Positions 16,289 to 23,532 of a DNA stretch of 39,411 nt are shown here, one piece after another. The stretch's first letter is position 1; each line of letters opens with the position of its first letter. Position numbers and translations under genes: made by a program. This DNA comes from Ilumatobacteraceae bacterium (GTDB taxonomy: Bacteria; Actinomycetota; Acidimicrobiia; Acidimicrobiales; Iamiaceae). The stretch is from the NCBI GenBank assembly GCA_025463265.1, contig JAOBWH010000116.1, forward strand, positions 1 to 39,411, written 5' to 3'. The notes under the pieces were generated by a model. That model did not search any database and was not told the DNA's origin. It saw only the letters and a list, made by a program, of their open reading frames with translations.

Positions 16289-16367
16289 TCGGTGCGACCG
16301 GAGCCGGTCTCGGCCGACGCCGTGTGGACTCCTCGATACGGTGGTCCTCCTGCCGACAGGAGGCGTC

Positions 16368-17735
16368 ATGGGAGGAACCGAAAGCGCGGACTCCGCCGCG
16401 TCGCGCCTGCACGTGGACGCCTCGGCCGTCTTGAACGCCGTCCCCGGCGTCGTGGCCGTGGTCGGTGCCGAGGGCGACGTCGTGTGGATCAACGAGTCCA
16501 TGACCCAGGTGACCGGATTCTCGGTCGACGATCTCGTGGGCTCCAACATGCTCGACCACCTCGACCTCGAGTGGAACGCCCTGTCGCTGGAATCGATCAG
16601 CTACGCCCTCGACAACCCCGGGATGCGCCTTCCGACGATGCTGCGGTTCCACACCAAGTACGGCTCGCCGGTCGTCATGGAGGTCACGGCCAACAACCAG
16701 CTCGACGATCCGCAGATCCGGGGCCTCGTCGTCCACATGCGTCCCAGCGACGAGCGCCAGCTGGTCGAGCTGATCCTCGAGTCGTTCATGGCCGGGGACG
16801 ATCTGGCATCCACGATCGGACGGGTCCACGATGTGGCCAACGCCGAGACGCTCCGGGCCGAATCGGCGGTGTTCCTTCTGTTCCCCGGAACCGATGACCA
16901 CCGTCCCGTCCTCGCCTCGTCGCCCGAGGTCGGCGCCCTCAGCGCCATGGCCGGGTTGTCGACGCCGTGGAGCGTGGCCGCATCCTCGGGTCAGCCGGTC
17001 GTGCTGGCCGATCTGACCGAGCTCCCGGCACCGGTCCGTGCTGCAGCCGAGGCCGCCGGCTTCGCCGCCTGCTGGTGCTACCCGGTGTGTCGCACGGTGA
17101 CCGGTGTGGTCGACGCGGTCCTCGTGCTGTGGCGCCGGGAGACCGGCTCTCCCGAACCGACCGCCACCATGTTGGCCGAACGCCTGGCCAAGCTCTGCGC
17201 CTTGGTGCTCGAGCGCGTCGAGCACGGCCGGGACCTCCAGCACGCGGCCGACCACGACGGGCTCACTGGCCTGGTCAACCGGGCGCGGTTCTTCGACGCC
17301 GTCGACGGCCACATCGCTCGCGGCGCCGCGCCGCTCGGGGTGATCTACCTCGACCTCGACGGGTTCAAGCCCATCAACGACCACTGGGGCCACGGCCACG
17401 GCGACCAGGTCCTCATCGCGGTGGCGGACCGCCTGCGAGCATCGGTCCGACCCGGAGACACCGTGGCCCGCCTCGGCGGCGACGAGTTCGCCGTCGCCTG
17501 CCCCGGGGCCACGTCTGACGAGCTCATCCGCCTCGCCGACCGCCTCCTCGCCGTCGTCCGCGCCCCGATCACGGTGGCGGACTCGGTGCTCCGCGTGGGT
17601 GCCAGCATCGGCCTCGCCACCTGCGCCGCCGGCGCCGGCCCCGGCGACGTCCTGGTGGCGGCGGCCGACGCCGCCCTCCTGGCCGCCAAGTCCACGGCCA
17701 AGGGCACCTGGAACCTCAGTCCCGCCCTGCCCTGA
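16368..17735 (+). CDS. PAS-GAF-GGDEF diguanylate cyclase
   Basis: The 455-residue soluble protein has a PAS domain (about 20-125, with VVGAEGDVVWINESM), a GAF-like domain (about 140-275) and a GGDEF domain (about 290-450). The GGDEF loop is intact (ARLGGDEFAV), and an RPGD inhibitory I-site precedes it by the standard five residues. It should make cyclic di-GMP from two GTP, with product feedback. No EAL domain is attached. ATG 16368 is chosen because AGGAGG lies 5 nt upstream. It is transcribed opposite to both flanking PP-loop-like genes. The signal sensed by PAS or GAF is not evident. Confidence 0.92.
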   Translation: MGGTESADSAASRLHVDASAVLNAVPGVVAVVGAEGDVVWINESMTQVTGFSVDDLVGSNMLDHLDLEWNALSLESISYALDNPGMRLPTMLRFHTKYGSPVVMEVTANNQLDDPQIRGLVVHMRPSDERQLVELILESFMAGDDLASTIGRVHDVANAETLRAESAVFLLFPGTDDHRPVLASSPEVGALSAMAGLSTPWSVAASSGQPVVLADLTELPAPVRAAAEAAGFAACWCYPVCRTVTGVVDAVLVLWRRETGSPEPTATMLAERLAKLCALVLERVEHGRDLQHAADHDGLTGLVNRARFFDAVDGHIARGAAPLGVIYLDLDGFKPINDHWGHGHGDQVLIAVADRLRASVRPGDTVARLGGDEFAVACPGATSDELIRLADRLLAVVRAPITVADSVLRVGASIGLATCAAGAGPGDVLVAAADAALLAAKSTAKGTWNLSPALP

Positions 17736-17746
17736 TCAGCCCGGCC

Positions 17747-17758
17747 ACCACCGGTGGT
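17747..17758. repeat. Short palindrome between convergent genes
   Basis: ACCACCGGTGGT is a perfect 12-base palindrome in the 23-nt gap between the GGDEF gene and the PP-loop paralogue 2 gene. It may weakly assist termination. Confidence 0.35.
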
Positions 17759-18862
17759 TCAGCCGTGGGGCTGGATGGGCTGGTCGAGGAGCCAACCGAT
17801 GTCGGCCGCGAGCTCGGGATCGAGGTGGTCGGTGTCGTCGGCCAGTTCCTGGAAGACCGCCCTCGCCCCCACGGACCCGATGGTGAGGCCCCGGATCTGC
17901 CCGGGCTCGAGCACCCCGAGCGCCGGCGCCGAGCCGTGGCCGGCGGCGAGGAAGTTCACCTTGGTGCGCACGCACTTCTCGCACGCCCCGCAGTTGCGAC
18001 CCGACCGGTCGCCCTGCCAGCACACCCGCAGGTGCTCTCGGACGGAGGCGAGCCCCCCGATGGCGGCCACCTTCTGCGTGCGCGTCACGCCGGCGCCGGG
18101 CTGCACCGTGCGCATCCGGCCGCTGGAGAGCAGCGGCCCCGTCACCGGGTTGCTCCCCCAGGGCACGGTGATCGAGCGGTAGGAGGTGTCGGCAGCGTGC
18201 AGAGCGGTGCCCGCCCGGTCCGAGAACAGGTGGAGGATCGCGGTGATGGCCAGGCCGAACGTCATCTGCCACTCGGGGTCGGCCACGTCCTGCCAGTTGG
18301 TCCGCATCGTCACCAGCGGCACGCCGATCTCCTCGGTCATCGCGGCCGCCCCGGCCGCCGCGAGGGCGAAGCCGTGGTCCTCCCCGATCGGGATGTCGAA
18401 GCCCTGCACCAGGACCGCAGCGGCCACCTGGAGCGAACGACGGCCCAGCAGGCCGTGGTGGCTGGCGTGGGCGGAGTAGACGCCGTCGACCCCGCCGGAG
18501 AACGCAGCGACGGCCCGATCGGCCAGCGGGCCCGCTCCGCTGCCCCGATCGTCGATCACCTCGTCGGCGGTGATGGCCACGGGCCGGAAGACGTCGGGCC
18601 GCCACATCGTCCAGGCGTCGATGTACTCCTCGAGGTTGGCCAGCAGCCGCCACGACACCGGCCCCTCGAGGCGGAGGTCCTGGCTGAAGTTCATGGCCTT
18701 GGCCACCAGTGCCAGCGCCAGCGCATCGAGCCGGTCGGGTGCCGGCGGTGCCTCGCCCGACGTGGTCTCCCACCAGAGCTGGCGGTCGACGTCGTGATCG
18801 GTGCGGATGTCGACCACGATCCGCTCCCGGTCCGACTCCGGGGCGTAGCGGGCGCGGATCAC
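17759..18862 (-). CDS. PP-loop-like protein with QueC-type cysteine cluster (paralogue 2)
   Basis: The 367-residue protein is homologous to the 13956-15482 product. Shared landmarks in order are a beta-rich N-terminus, QDLRL, a WRPD segment, the nucleotide loop AAFSGGVDGVYSA (SGGVDG at 122-127), VPWGSNP near 234, SSGRMR, and a cysteine cluster C281-x9-C291-x2-C294-x2-C297 (CWQGDRSGRNCGACEKC). Here the nucleotide loop is close to SGGxDS but with Gly replacing the last Ser; in paralogue 1 the Ser is kept and the SGG is altered. The long C-terminal extension of paralogue 1 is absent. GTG 18862 begins 3 nt after the stop of the small acidic gene, so they are co-translated. Its substrate is unknown. 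Confidence 0.75.
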   Translation of the reverse strand: MIRARYAPESDRERIVVDIRTDHDVDRQLWWETTSGEAPPAPDRLDALALALVAKAMNFSQDLRLEGPVSWRLLANLEEYIDAWTMWRPDVFRPVAITADEVIDDRGSGAGPLADRAVAAFSGGVDGVYSAHASHHGLLGRRSLQVAAAVLVQGFDIPIGEDHGFALAAAGAAAMTEEIGVPLVTMRTNWQDVADPEWQMTFGLAITAILHLFSDRAGTALHAADTSYRSITVPWGSNPVTGPLLSSGRMRTVQPGAGVTRTQKVAAIGGLASVREHLRVCWQGDRSGRNCGACEKCVRTKVNFLAAGHGSAPALGVLEPGQIRGLTIGSVGARAVFQELADDTDHLDPELAADIGWLLDQPIQPHG

Positions 18863-18865
18863 GCG

Positions 18866-19300
18866 CTACCGGTCCAGCGCGGCGCGCTGGAGCGCGTTGG
18901 CGGCGAGGACCAGGGCCGCGGCGTCGCGGAGCTCCTGCTCGCGGGTGCCGTCCTCATCGTCCGGTGCGTACACCCGTCCGCGCAGCGCAGGGACCGTGGT
19001 CTCGCGCAGCGAGGTCGCCACCGCCTGCGCCTCGGGCGACCCGGTCAGCTTGGCCGCCACCGTGGCGACCTGGTCGAGCACGCGGGTGGTGCCGACGGCG
19101 TCGAGGTGGTCGCGGTGCTCCTCGAACACCTCGTCGGCGATCAACCGGCAGGACAGCTCGTGCTCACCGCCCGGATCGTGCAGCGGCTCGACGTCGACCC
19201 CGGCGGCCACAAGTTCGGCGATCGACCGGTAGGCGTAGGCCAGCTCCGCCACCGTCGCATCCTGCTCGTCTCGCAGCAGATCCAGCTCGTCGTCGTCCAC
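18866..19300 (-). CDS. Small acidic protein of unknown function
   Basis: The 144-residue product is acidic and helix-rich, with no cysteines in a cluster and no membrane segment. It begins DDDELDLLRDEQDATVAE and has long Ala/Glu/Leu helices that could form a coiled coil or helical bundle. I found no recognisable motif. GTG 19300 was chosen over GTG 19306 because GGAGG then lies 5 nt upstream. A TAGCTT hexamer at 19325-19330 could be its -10. It is 3 nt upstream of PP-loop paralogue 2, so it is likely a partner of that protein. Confidence 0.7.
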   Translation of the reverse strand: MDDDELDLLRDEQDATVAELAYAYRSIAELVAAGVDVEPLHDPGGEHELSCRLIADEVFEEHRDHLDAVGTTRVLDQVATVAAKLTGSPEAQAVATSLRETTVPALRGRVYAPDDEDGTREQELRDAAALVLAANALQRAALDR

Positions 19301-19371
19301 GTCCACCTCCAGGTCCAGCGGCCCAAGCTAGCGACCCCGGAGCGGGTTCTTCGCGTGCAGCCGCGCACTTG

Positions 19372-19377
19372 TACCGT
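19372..19377 (+). promoter_or_regulatory. Putative -10 of the acyltransferase gene (leaderless)
   Basis: TACCGT ends 5 nt before ATG 19383, with no Shine-Dalgarno sequence. It lies about 40 nt from the oppositely directed TAGCTT at 19325-19330. Confidence 0.45.
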
Positions 19378-19382
19378 GCGGG

Positions 19383-19970
19383 ATGCGACGTGTTCTGGCC
19401 CGTGCGGTCCTCGCCCTGTCCCGCTTCAAGATCACCGGGACCCCGCCTGAGGAGCCGGTGTGCGTGATGGTGGCCGCGCCCCACACGTCGAACTGGGACT
19501 TCATCTTGATGATCGCCATGGCCTGGTCCACCGGCGTCTCCCCGGCCTGGCTGGGCAAGGAGGAGATGTTCTGGGGCCCGCTCGCACCCCTCTTCCGGGC
19601 GATGGGGGGCATCCCCGTCGATCGTCGGAACCCGGCCGGCCTCGCCGCTTCCGTCGCCGACCGGGCCCGGCGCGGCAACGTCAGCGCCATCGTCATCCCG
19701 CCGGAGGCCACCCGGTCCCTGGCCACCTACTGGAAGTCCGGCTTCCGGCGCATCGCCGCCGACGCGGGCATCCCGATCGTGTTGACCTACCTCGACGGCC
19801 CCACCCGCACCGGCGGGTACGGCCCCACCTTCCACCCGACCGACGACGTCGTGGCCGACATGGACCAGATCCGCGCCTTCTACGTCGACAAGCACGGGCT
19901 CCGTCCCGACCGCTTCACCGAGCCGCGCCTGCGCGACGAGGAGCCGGCGCTCGTCGCCGACCCGGCCTGA
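19383..19970 (+). CDS. Lysophosphatidic-acid-acyltransferase-like protein
   Basis: The H-x4-D acyltransferase box is HTSNWD near residue 34, and the third motif is PPEATRS in place of the common PEGTRS. The middle GIPVDRRNP matches the family. The 195-residue protein has no strong membrane anchor, so it is probably peripheral. Proteins of this short type acylate lysophospholipids or other hydroxyl acceptors; the acceptor here is unclear. A strong hairpin (20001-20032) lies downstream. It is distinct from the plsC-type gene at 37513-38226. Confidence 0.88.
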   Translation: MRRVLARAVLALSRFKITGTPPEEPVCVMVAAPHTSNWDFILMIAMAWSTGVSPAWLGKEEMFWGPLAPLFRAMGGIPVDRRNPAGLAASVADRARRGNVSAIVIPPEATRSLATYWKSGFRRIAADAGIPIVLTYLDGPTRTGGYGPTFHPTDDVVADMDQIRAFYVDKHGLRPDRFTEPRLRDEEPALVADPA

Positions 19971-20000
19971 CCTGCGCCTGCGGCACCGGGGCCTGGACGC

Positions 20001-20032
20001 GGCAGGAGCCGGTCCTGGGACCGGCTCCTGCC
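20001..20032. terminator. Strong hairpin between convergent acyltransferase and tRNA genes
   Basis: GGCAGGAGCCGGTCC and GGACCGGCTCCTGCC are exact complements separated by two bases, giving at least 13 usable base pairs. It lies between the ends of two convergent transcription units, so it can serve both. There is no U-tract. Confidence 0.6.
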
Positions 20033-20038
20033 TCCACG

Positions 20039-20113
20039 TCGGGCTGAGAGGATTTGAACCTCCGACCCCCTGACCCCCAGTCAGGTGCGCTAACCAAGCT
20101 GCGCTACAGCCCG
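20039..20113 (-). tRNA. tRNA-Pro (anticodon GGG)
   Basis: On the minus strand a complete cloverleaf folds: acceptor CGGGCTG/CAGCCCG, D-stem GCGC/GCGC, anticodon stem CCTGA/TCAGG around loop CTGGGGG (anticodon GGG), and T-arm GGAGG-TTCAAAT-CCTCT. The discriminator base is A. The 3' CCA is not encoded. A TAGGGT hexamer lies 11 nt upstream. Confidence 0.95.
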
Positions 20114-20124
20114 TGGGGTGGTTC

Positions 20125-20130
20125 ACCCTA
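20125..20130 (-). promoter_or_regulatory. Putative -10 of the tRNA-Pro gene
   Basis: TAGGGT on the minus strand ends 11 nt before the tRNA 5' end. No convincing -35 element was found. Confidence 0.35.
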
Positions 20131-20134
20131 GTAC

Positions 20135-20151
20135 GGAGGCCCCGGGCCTCC
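20135..20151 (-). terminator. Hairpin upstream of tRNA-Pro
   Basis: GGAGGCC / GGCCTCC form a 7-bp stem with a 3-nt loop, about 70 nt after the alpha-glucosidase stop. It may be a second terminator behind the hairpin at 20166-20186. Confidence 0.35.
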
Positions 20152-20165
20152 CGAACCCGGTTCCA

Positions 20166-20186
20166 GACCGAGACGGGGCCTCGGTC
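20166..20186 (-). terminator. Hairpin terminator of the alpha-glucosidase gene
   Basis: GACCGAG and CTCGGTC form a 7-bp stem around a 7-nt loop, 34 nt beyond the stop codon of the GH13 gene. There is no U-tract. Confidence 0.45.
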
Positions 20187-20220
20187 CCCCGCCTCGTGAG
20201 GTGGTCGGTCACGGCACCGA

Positions 20221-21885
20221 TCAGGTGATGGAGATGACGGCGGCGGTGTTCGGCGGGAGATCGACGAGGTGGTCGGCGATGGTGACGCCGGGGTCGCTGA
20301 CCAGCAGGGCCGCGGCCGTGCGGCCGCCCAGGACGGCGTTGGTGGCCGGGACCACCAGCGAGCGGTCCCCGAGGTTCGCGACGACGGCGACAGTGGTCCC
20401 GTCGAGCGTCCGCTCGAAGCGGATCGCGTCGTCGGGCACATCCGTCGCCAGATCGAGCGAGCCGACCTGGAGGGCCGGCGTGGCCTTCCGCAGGGCGAGC
20501 AGATCCCGGTACCAGTTCAGCAGCGAGCCCGGGTCGTCGCGCTCGGTGGCCACGTTGCGGGTGCGGTGGTTCTCGTGGATCGGCAGCCAGGGCGGCACGC
20601 CCGGGTCCGTGAAGCCGGCGCCCGGTTCTGCGGTCCACTGCATCGGGGTCCGGACCTCGTCGCGGTTGAGGCGTTCGGGAAGCTTCTTGTTGAGCCACTC
20701 GGGCAGGCGCCGGGCCACCACCGACGGGATGGGATCGTTGGCATCGGCGAGCGGGATGTAGGTGTTCTCCATCCCGATCTCCTGGCCCATGTAGAGCGTC
20801 GGCACGCCTCGCAGCGTGCACAGCAGGGCGGCCATCACCCGGGCCCGGGCGAGGTCTCCGCCCATCCGCGACAGCGAGCGGGCACGGTCGTGGTTCTCCA
20901 CCACGTAGGTGGGCACCAGCGGCGCCGGGAACTCGTGCTCGAACCCCTCGATCAGCGTGCGGTACCGCTTCGCCGAGTACGGGGCCGAGAGGAACTCGAA
21001 CAGGAACACCAAGTGCAGGCCGGGATGGCTCTGGTCCTCGATGTAGCGGCGCAGGGTCGACGGCGGGCCGAACACTTCGCCGATCAGGACCCGGTCGTCG
21101 CCCTCGAACTCGTCGCACACGGCGCGCAGGTCGCCGGCGACGGCGAAGTTCTCATCGGTGTTGACCGTCCGCGAGGGCGTCTGGAGCCGTGGCATGCCGT
21201 TCATGAAGGTCGGCTTCGGGTCGTTGTCGCGCAGGGCCTCGTCGTGCATGATCGACCCGAAGATGTCCAGGCGGAAGCCGTCGACGCCCCGCCCGAGCCA
21301 CATGCGGATCATGTCGAACATCTCGGCCCGCAGCTCCGGGTTCCGCCAGTTCAGGTCCGGCTGGAACCACAGGAACGTGGCCAGGTACCACTGCTCGCGC
21401 TCCTCGCTCCACTGCCACGCCCTGGGCAGCTGCAGCTCCGATCGCCAGTTGTTGGGCGGCTTCGGCTGGCCGCCGCGGCCGCGGTAGCCGTCGGCCCACA
21501 CGTACCAGTCGGCCTTCGGGTTGTCCCGCGAGCTCCGGGACTCGACGAACCATGGGTGATCCTCCGAGGTGTGGTTGAGCACCAGGTCGAACATGACCTT
21601 GAGGCCCTTGCCGTGCGCCTCGTCGATCAGCGCCTGGGCGTCGTCGAGCGTCCCGTACTCCGGCGCCACATCCCGGAAGTTCCGCACGTCGTAGCCGACG
21701 TCGTGCTGCGGGCTGTCGAAGAACGGCGACACCCACAGGGTCTCCACCCCGAGGTCCACGAGGTGGTCCAGGTGCCCGATGATCCCCGGCAGATCCCCGA
21801 TCCCATCCCCGTTCGAATCGGCGAACGATCGCGGGTACACCTGGTAGATGACGGTGGACGCCCACCAGGGGAGATCGTCGGGCAT
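20221..21885 (-). CDS. GH13 alpha-glucosidase / oligo-1,6-glucosidase-like
   Basis: The 554-residue enzyme starts WWASTVIYQVYPRSFADSNG and continues the GH13 barrel. The catalytic nucleophile is Asp207 (DGFRLDIF), the acid/base is Glu270 (IGEVFG) and the stabilising Asp is Asp333 (VENHD). VLNHTSEDHPWF is the second conserved region. No signal peptide is seen, so it is probably cytoplasmic, hydrolysing alpha-glucosidic bonds in maltose, isomaltose, trehalose-like or sucrose-like sugars; the exact linkage cannot be told. TAGCCT ends 6 nt before ATG 21885. Hairpins follow the stop. No transporter genes accompany it. Confidence 0.94.
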   Translation of the reverse strand: MPDDLPWWASTVIYQVYPRSFADSNGDGIGDLPGIIGHLDHLVDLGVETLWVSPFFDSPQHDVGYDVRNFRDVAPEYGTLDDAQALIDEAHGKGLKVMFDLVLNHTSEDHPWFVESRSSRDNPKADWYVWADGYRGRGGQPKPPNNWRSELQLPRAWQWSEEREQWYLATFLWFQPDLNWRNPELRAEMFDMIRMWLGRGVDGFRLDIFGSIMHDEALRDNDPKPTFMNGMPRLQTPSRTVNTDENFAVAGDLRAVCDEFEGDDRVLIGEVFGPPSTLRRYIEDQSHPGLHLVFLFEFLSAPYSAKRYRTLIEGFEHEFPAPLVPTYVVENHDRARSLSRMGGDLARARVMAALLCTLRGVPTLYMGQEIGMENTYIPLADANDPIPSVVARRLPEWLNKKLPERLNRDEVRTPMQWTAEPGAGFTDPGVPPWLPIHENHRTRNVATERDDPGSLLNWYRDLLALRKATPALQVGSLDLATDVPDDAIRFERTLDGTTVAVVANLGDRSLVVPATNAVLGGRTAAALLVSDPGVTIADHLVDLPPNTAAVISIT

Positions 21886-21891
21886 CCGCCG

Positions 21892-21897
21892 AGGCTA
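21892..21897 (-). promoter_or_regulatory. Putative -10 of the alpha-glucosidase gene (leaderless)
   Basis: TAGCCT on the minus strand ends 6 nt before ATG 21885. Confidence 0.5.
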
Positions 21898-21989
21898 GGC
21901 GTCCGGCAGACCGGCCCGGTCGCCCAGATCCGGCGCCCGACGTGGGATCTCCGGCGATCCCGGTCCGCTTCCGTCCGGCCAGCCCACCG

Positions 21990-23129
21990 TCAACCGAGGA
22001 GCGAGTCCCAGATCTCGTCCATGGCCGGCAGCAGCACGGCCTGGGCGTTGCGCTCGAGGAAGCGGCCGCGCACATCGTCCGTCAGCGCACCGGCGTGCAC
22101 CCTCTCCACGAGCACCTCGAGGGCGGCGACCAGTTCCGCGGTGTCGCCCACCGTCACGAGCCGGCCGTCGACGGTGCCCTGCAGGCGGTCCTCCATCGCT
22201 CCGACCCGCGTCGACACGATCGCGCAGCCGGCGGCCATGGCCTCGACCGCCCCGATCGGTCCCCCTTCACCGTTGGAGGACAGCACGAACACGTCGACCG
22301 CCTCCAGGAAGGCCCGGCGATCGGACACGAAGCCGGTGAAATCGACGCAGTCGTCGAGGCCGGCTGCGGTCACCGCCGATCGGAGCGCCGCCTCTTCGGG
22401 CCCGGCCCCGCCGATCACCAGCCGCGTGGGGATCGAGGTCGTGCTGCGCAGCACGGCGTAGGCCTCCACCAGCCAGGCCACGCCCTTCTCCGGCGAGAGG
22501 CGAGAGAGCGCTCCGAGGGTCACGACGCCGTCGGTCGCCTGGCGGGGGCGTGGAATGGCGAGCAGGGCCTCCTCCAGCGTTGCCTCGAGCCACTGGTCCA
22601 CCACGCAGATCCGCCCGCGGTACCCGAAGTGCTCACGGACCGCGAGCGCCTGTGAGCTGCTGAAGACGTTGAGCGCCCCGAGCTCGTTGCACACGGCGCG
22701 GAAGCCTCCCGTCAGCGACCCCTTGGCGAGGGCGGCGTCGACCCGAGCGATCTCGGTGTAGATGGCCGGGGTCGACGTCCGAGCGGCTGCGAGCACGGCT
22801 TCGCAGACGAAGTGCTTGGGGTTCCCGAGCAGGTGGACCACATCGGCGTCCCGGACGAGACGACGGCCCCTCGAACGCCAGAACCACCGCTCGCTCCAAC
22901 GCTCACCCCGGGTGTTGCGGACGGGTCCGGGACGGGCTGGCACCCAGCGGGGCGCGTGGCCGAGCGAGCGCCGGAACCAGGAGGCCTCGGGGACATCGCA
23001 CGGCGACACCACCGTCACGTGCCATCCGCGATCGAGACCGCGGCGGACGAGATCGACGGTCAGCTGCTCGAGCCCGCCGAACTCGTTGGCGAAGGGCATC
23101 ACGACGAGCAGCTTCACCGGACGAGCCAT
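21990..23129 (-). CDS. GT4-family glycosyltransferase
   Basis: The 379-residue protein has two Rossmann-like halves. The N-terminal half has MPFANEFGGLEQLTVDLV, typical of acceptor-binding domains. The C-terminal half carries RLSPEKGVAWLVEAY, a VIGGAGPEE segment and SSNGEGGPIGAVEAMAAG, the usual nucleotide-sugar site with the E-x7-E pattern. It likely transfers a sugar from an activated donor to a lipid-linked or glycan acceptor on the cytoplasmic face. Donor and acceptor are unknown. TAGTGT ends 6 nt before ATG 23129. It is transcribed alone, 104 nt upstream of the alpha-glucosidase start. Confidence 0.92.
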   Translation of the reverse strand: MARPVKLLVVMPFANEFGGLEQLTVDLVRRGLDRGWHVTVVSPCDVPEASWFRRSLGHAPRWVPARPGPVRNTRGERWSERWFWRSRGRRLVRDADVVHLLGNPKHFVCEAVLAAARTSTPAIYTEIARVDAALAKGSLTGGFRAVCNELGALNVFSSSQALAVREHFGYRGRICVVDQWLEATLEEALLAIPRPRQATDGVVTLGALSRLSPEKGVAWLVEAYAVLRSTTSIPTRLVIGGAGPEEAALRSAVTAAGLDDCVDFTGFVSDRRAFLEAVDVFVLSSNGEGGPIGAVEAMAAGCAIVSTRVGAMEDRLQGTVDGRLVTVGDTAELVAALEVLVERVHAGALTDDVRGRFLERNAQAVLLPAMDEIWDSLLG

Positions 23130-23135
23130 GCGGGG

Positions 23136-23141
23136 ACACTA
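23136..23141 (-). promoter_or_regulatory. Putative -10 of the GT4 gene (leaderless)
   Basis: TAGTGT on the minus strand ends 6 nt before ATG 23129. Confidence 0.5.
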
Positions 23142-23202
23142 GCGATGCGCCGACCTCGGCCCCGCCGGTGCGATGGCCGCCGGCGAGGGCCCCGAGGGGA
23201 GT

Positions 23203-23223
23203 CCCGTGCGTCCCGGGCACGGG
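23203..23223 (-). terminator. Hairpin after the zinc-ribbon membrane protein gene
   Basis: CCCGTGC and GCACGGG form a 7-bp stem around GTCCCGG, 19 nt beyond the stop at 23243. No U-tract follows. Confidence 0.45.
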
Positions 23224-23242
23224 GTGCGTGCGGAGGTGCCGG

Positions 23243-23506
23243 TCAACCGGGCCAGTCGCCGGTGACGGCCCAGATGACGACCTGGACGAGGCGCCAGCCC
23301 AGGTACGCGACGAGGGCGACGACGAGGATCCAGAAGTGCCACGGGGCCTTGCCGGGGGTCTCCTCATCATCGTCGGGGTCGGCGATGAAGCGTCCGCAGG
23401 TCATGCAGGTCCCGTCGGGGGCCAGCTGCTTGGGGTTGTAGAAGCGGTCGCACGACTCACACCACGGCACCGGGACACACTGGTGGGAGCGCGGTCCCGA
23501 GAGCAA
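23243..23506 (-). CDS. Small zinc-ribbon membrane protein
   Basis: The product has two CxxC pairs (WCESC and CMTC) that can form one zinc ribbon, a Pro/Asp-rich linker, then a single membrane helix near residues 57-80 (WHFWILVVALVAYLGWRLV). It has no recognised function. The start is uncertain: TTG 23506 gives 87 residues and lies 8 nt after a TACCCC hexamer, while GTG 23470 gives 75 residues and begins just before the first CxxC but has no ribosome site. The gene is divergent from the GT2 fusion gene, 26 nt away. Confidence 0.7.
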   Translation of the reverse strand: MLSGPRSHQCVPVPWCESCDRFYNPKQLAPDGTCMTCGRFIADPDDDEETPGKAPWHFWILVVALVAYLGWRLVQVVIWAVTGDWPG

Positions 23507-23518
23507 GGTGGGCAGGGG

Positions 23519-23524
23519 TACCCT
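23519..23524 (+). promoter_or_regulatory. Putative -10 of the GT2 fusion gene
   Basis: TACCCT ends 8 nt before GTG 23533. It overlaps the palindrome GGGTACCC (23516-23523), whose other strand offers TACCCC 8 nt before TTG 23506. Confidence 0.4.
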
Positions 23525-23532
23525 CGGCCGTC

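Noticed and set aside
15483-17399. Upstream extension of PP-loop paralogue 1 to a 1147-residue protein
   Set aside because: The frame is open by GC bias, but the extension runs antisense to the GGDEF gene and through the membrane protein in another frame. GTG 15482 with GGAG upstream is the real start.
20001-20032. Inverted repeat considered as an IS end or attachment site beside the tRNA
   Set aside because: No transposase or integrase is near and no direct copy of the tRNA 3' end was seen; a bidirectional terminator explains it.
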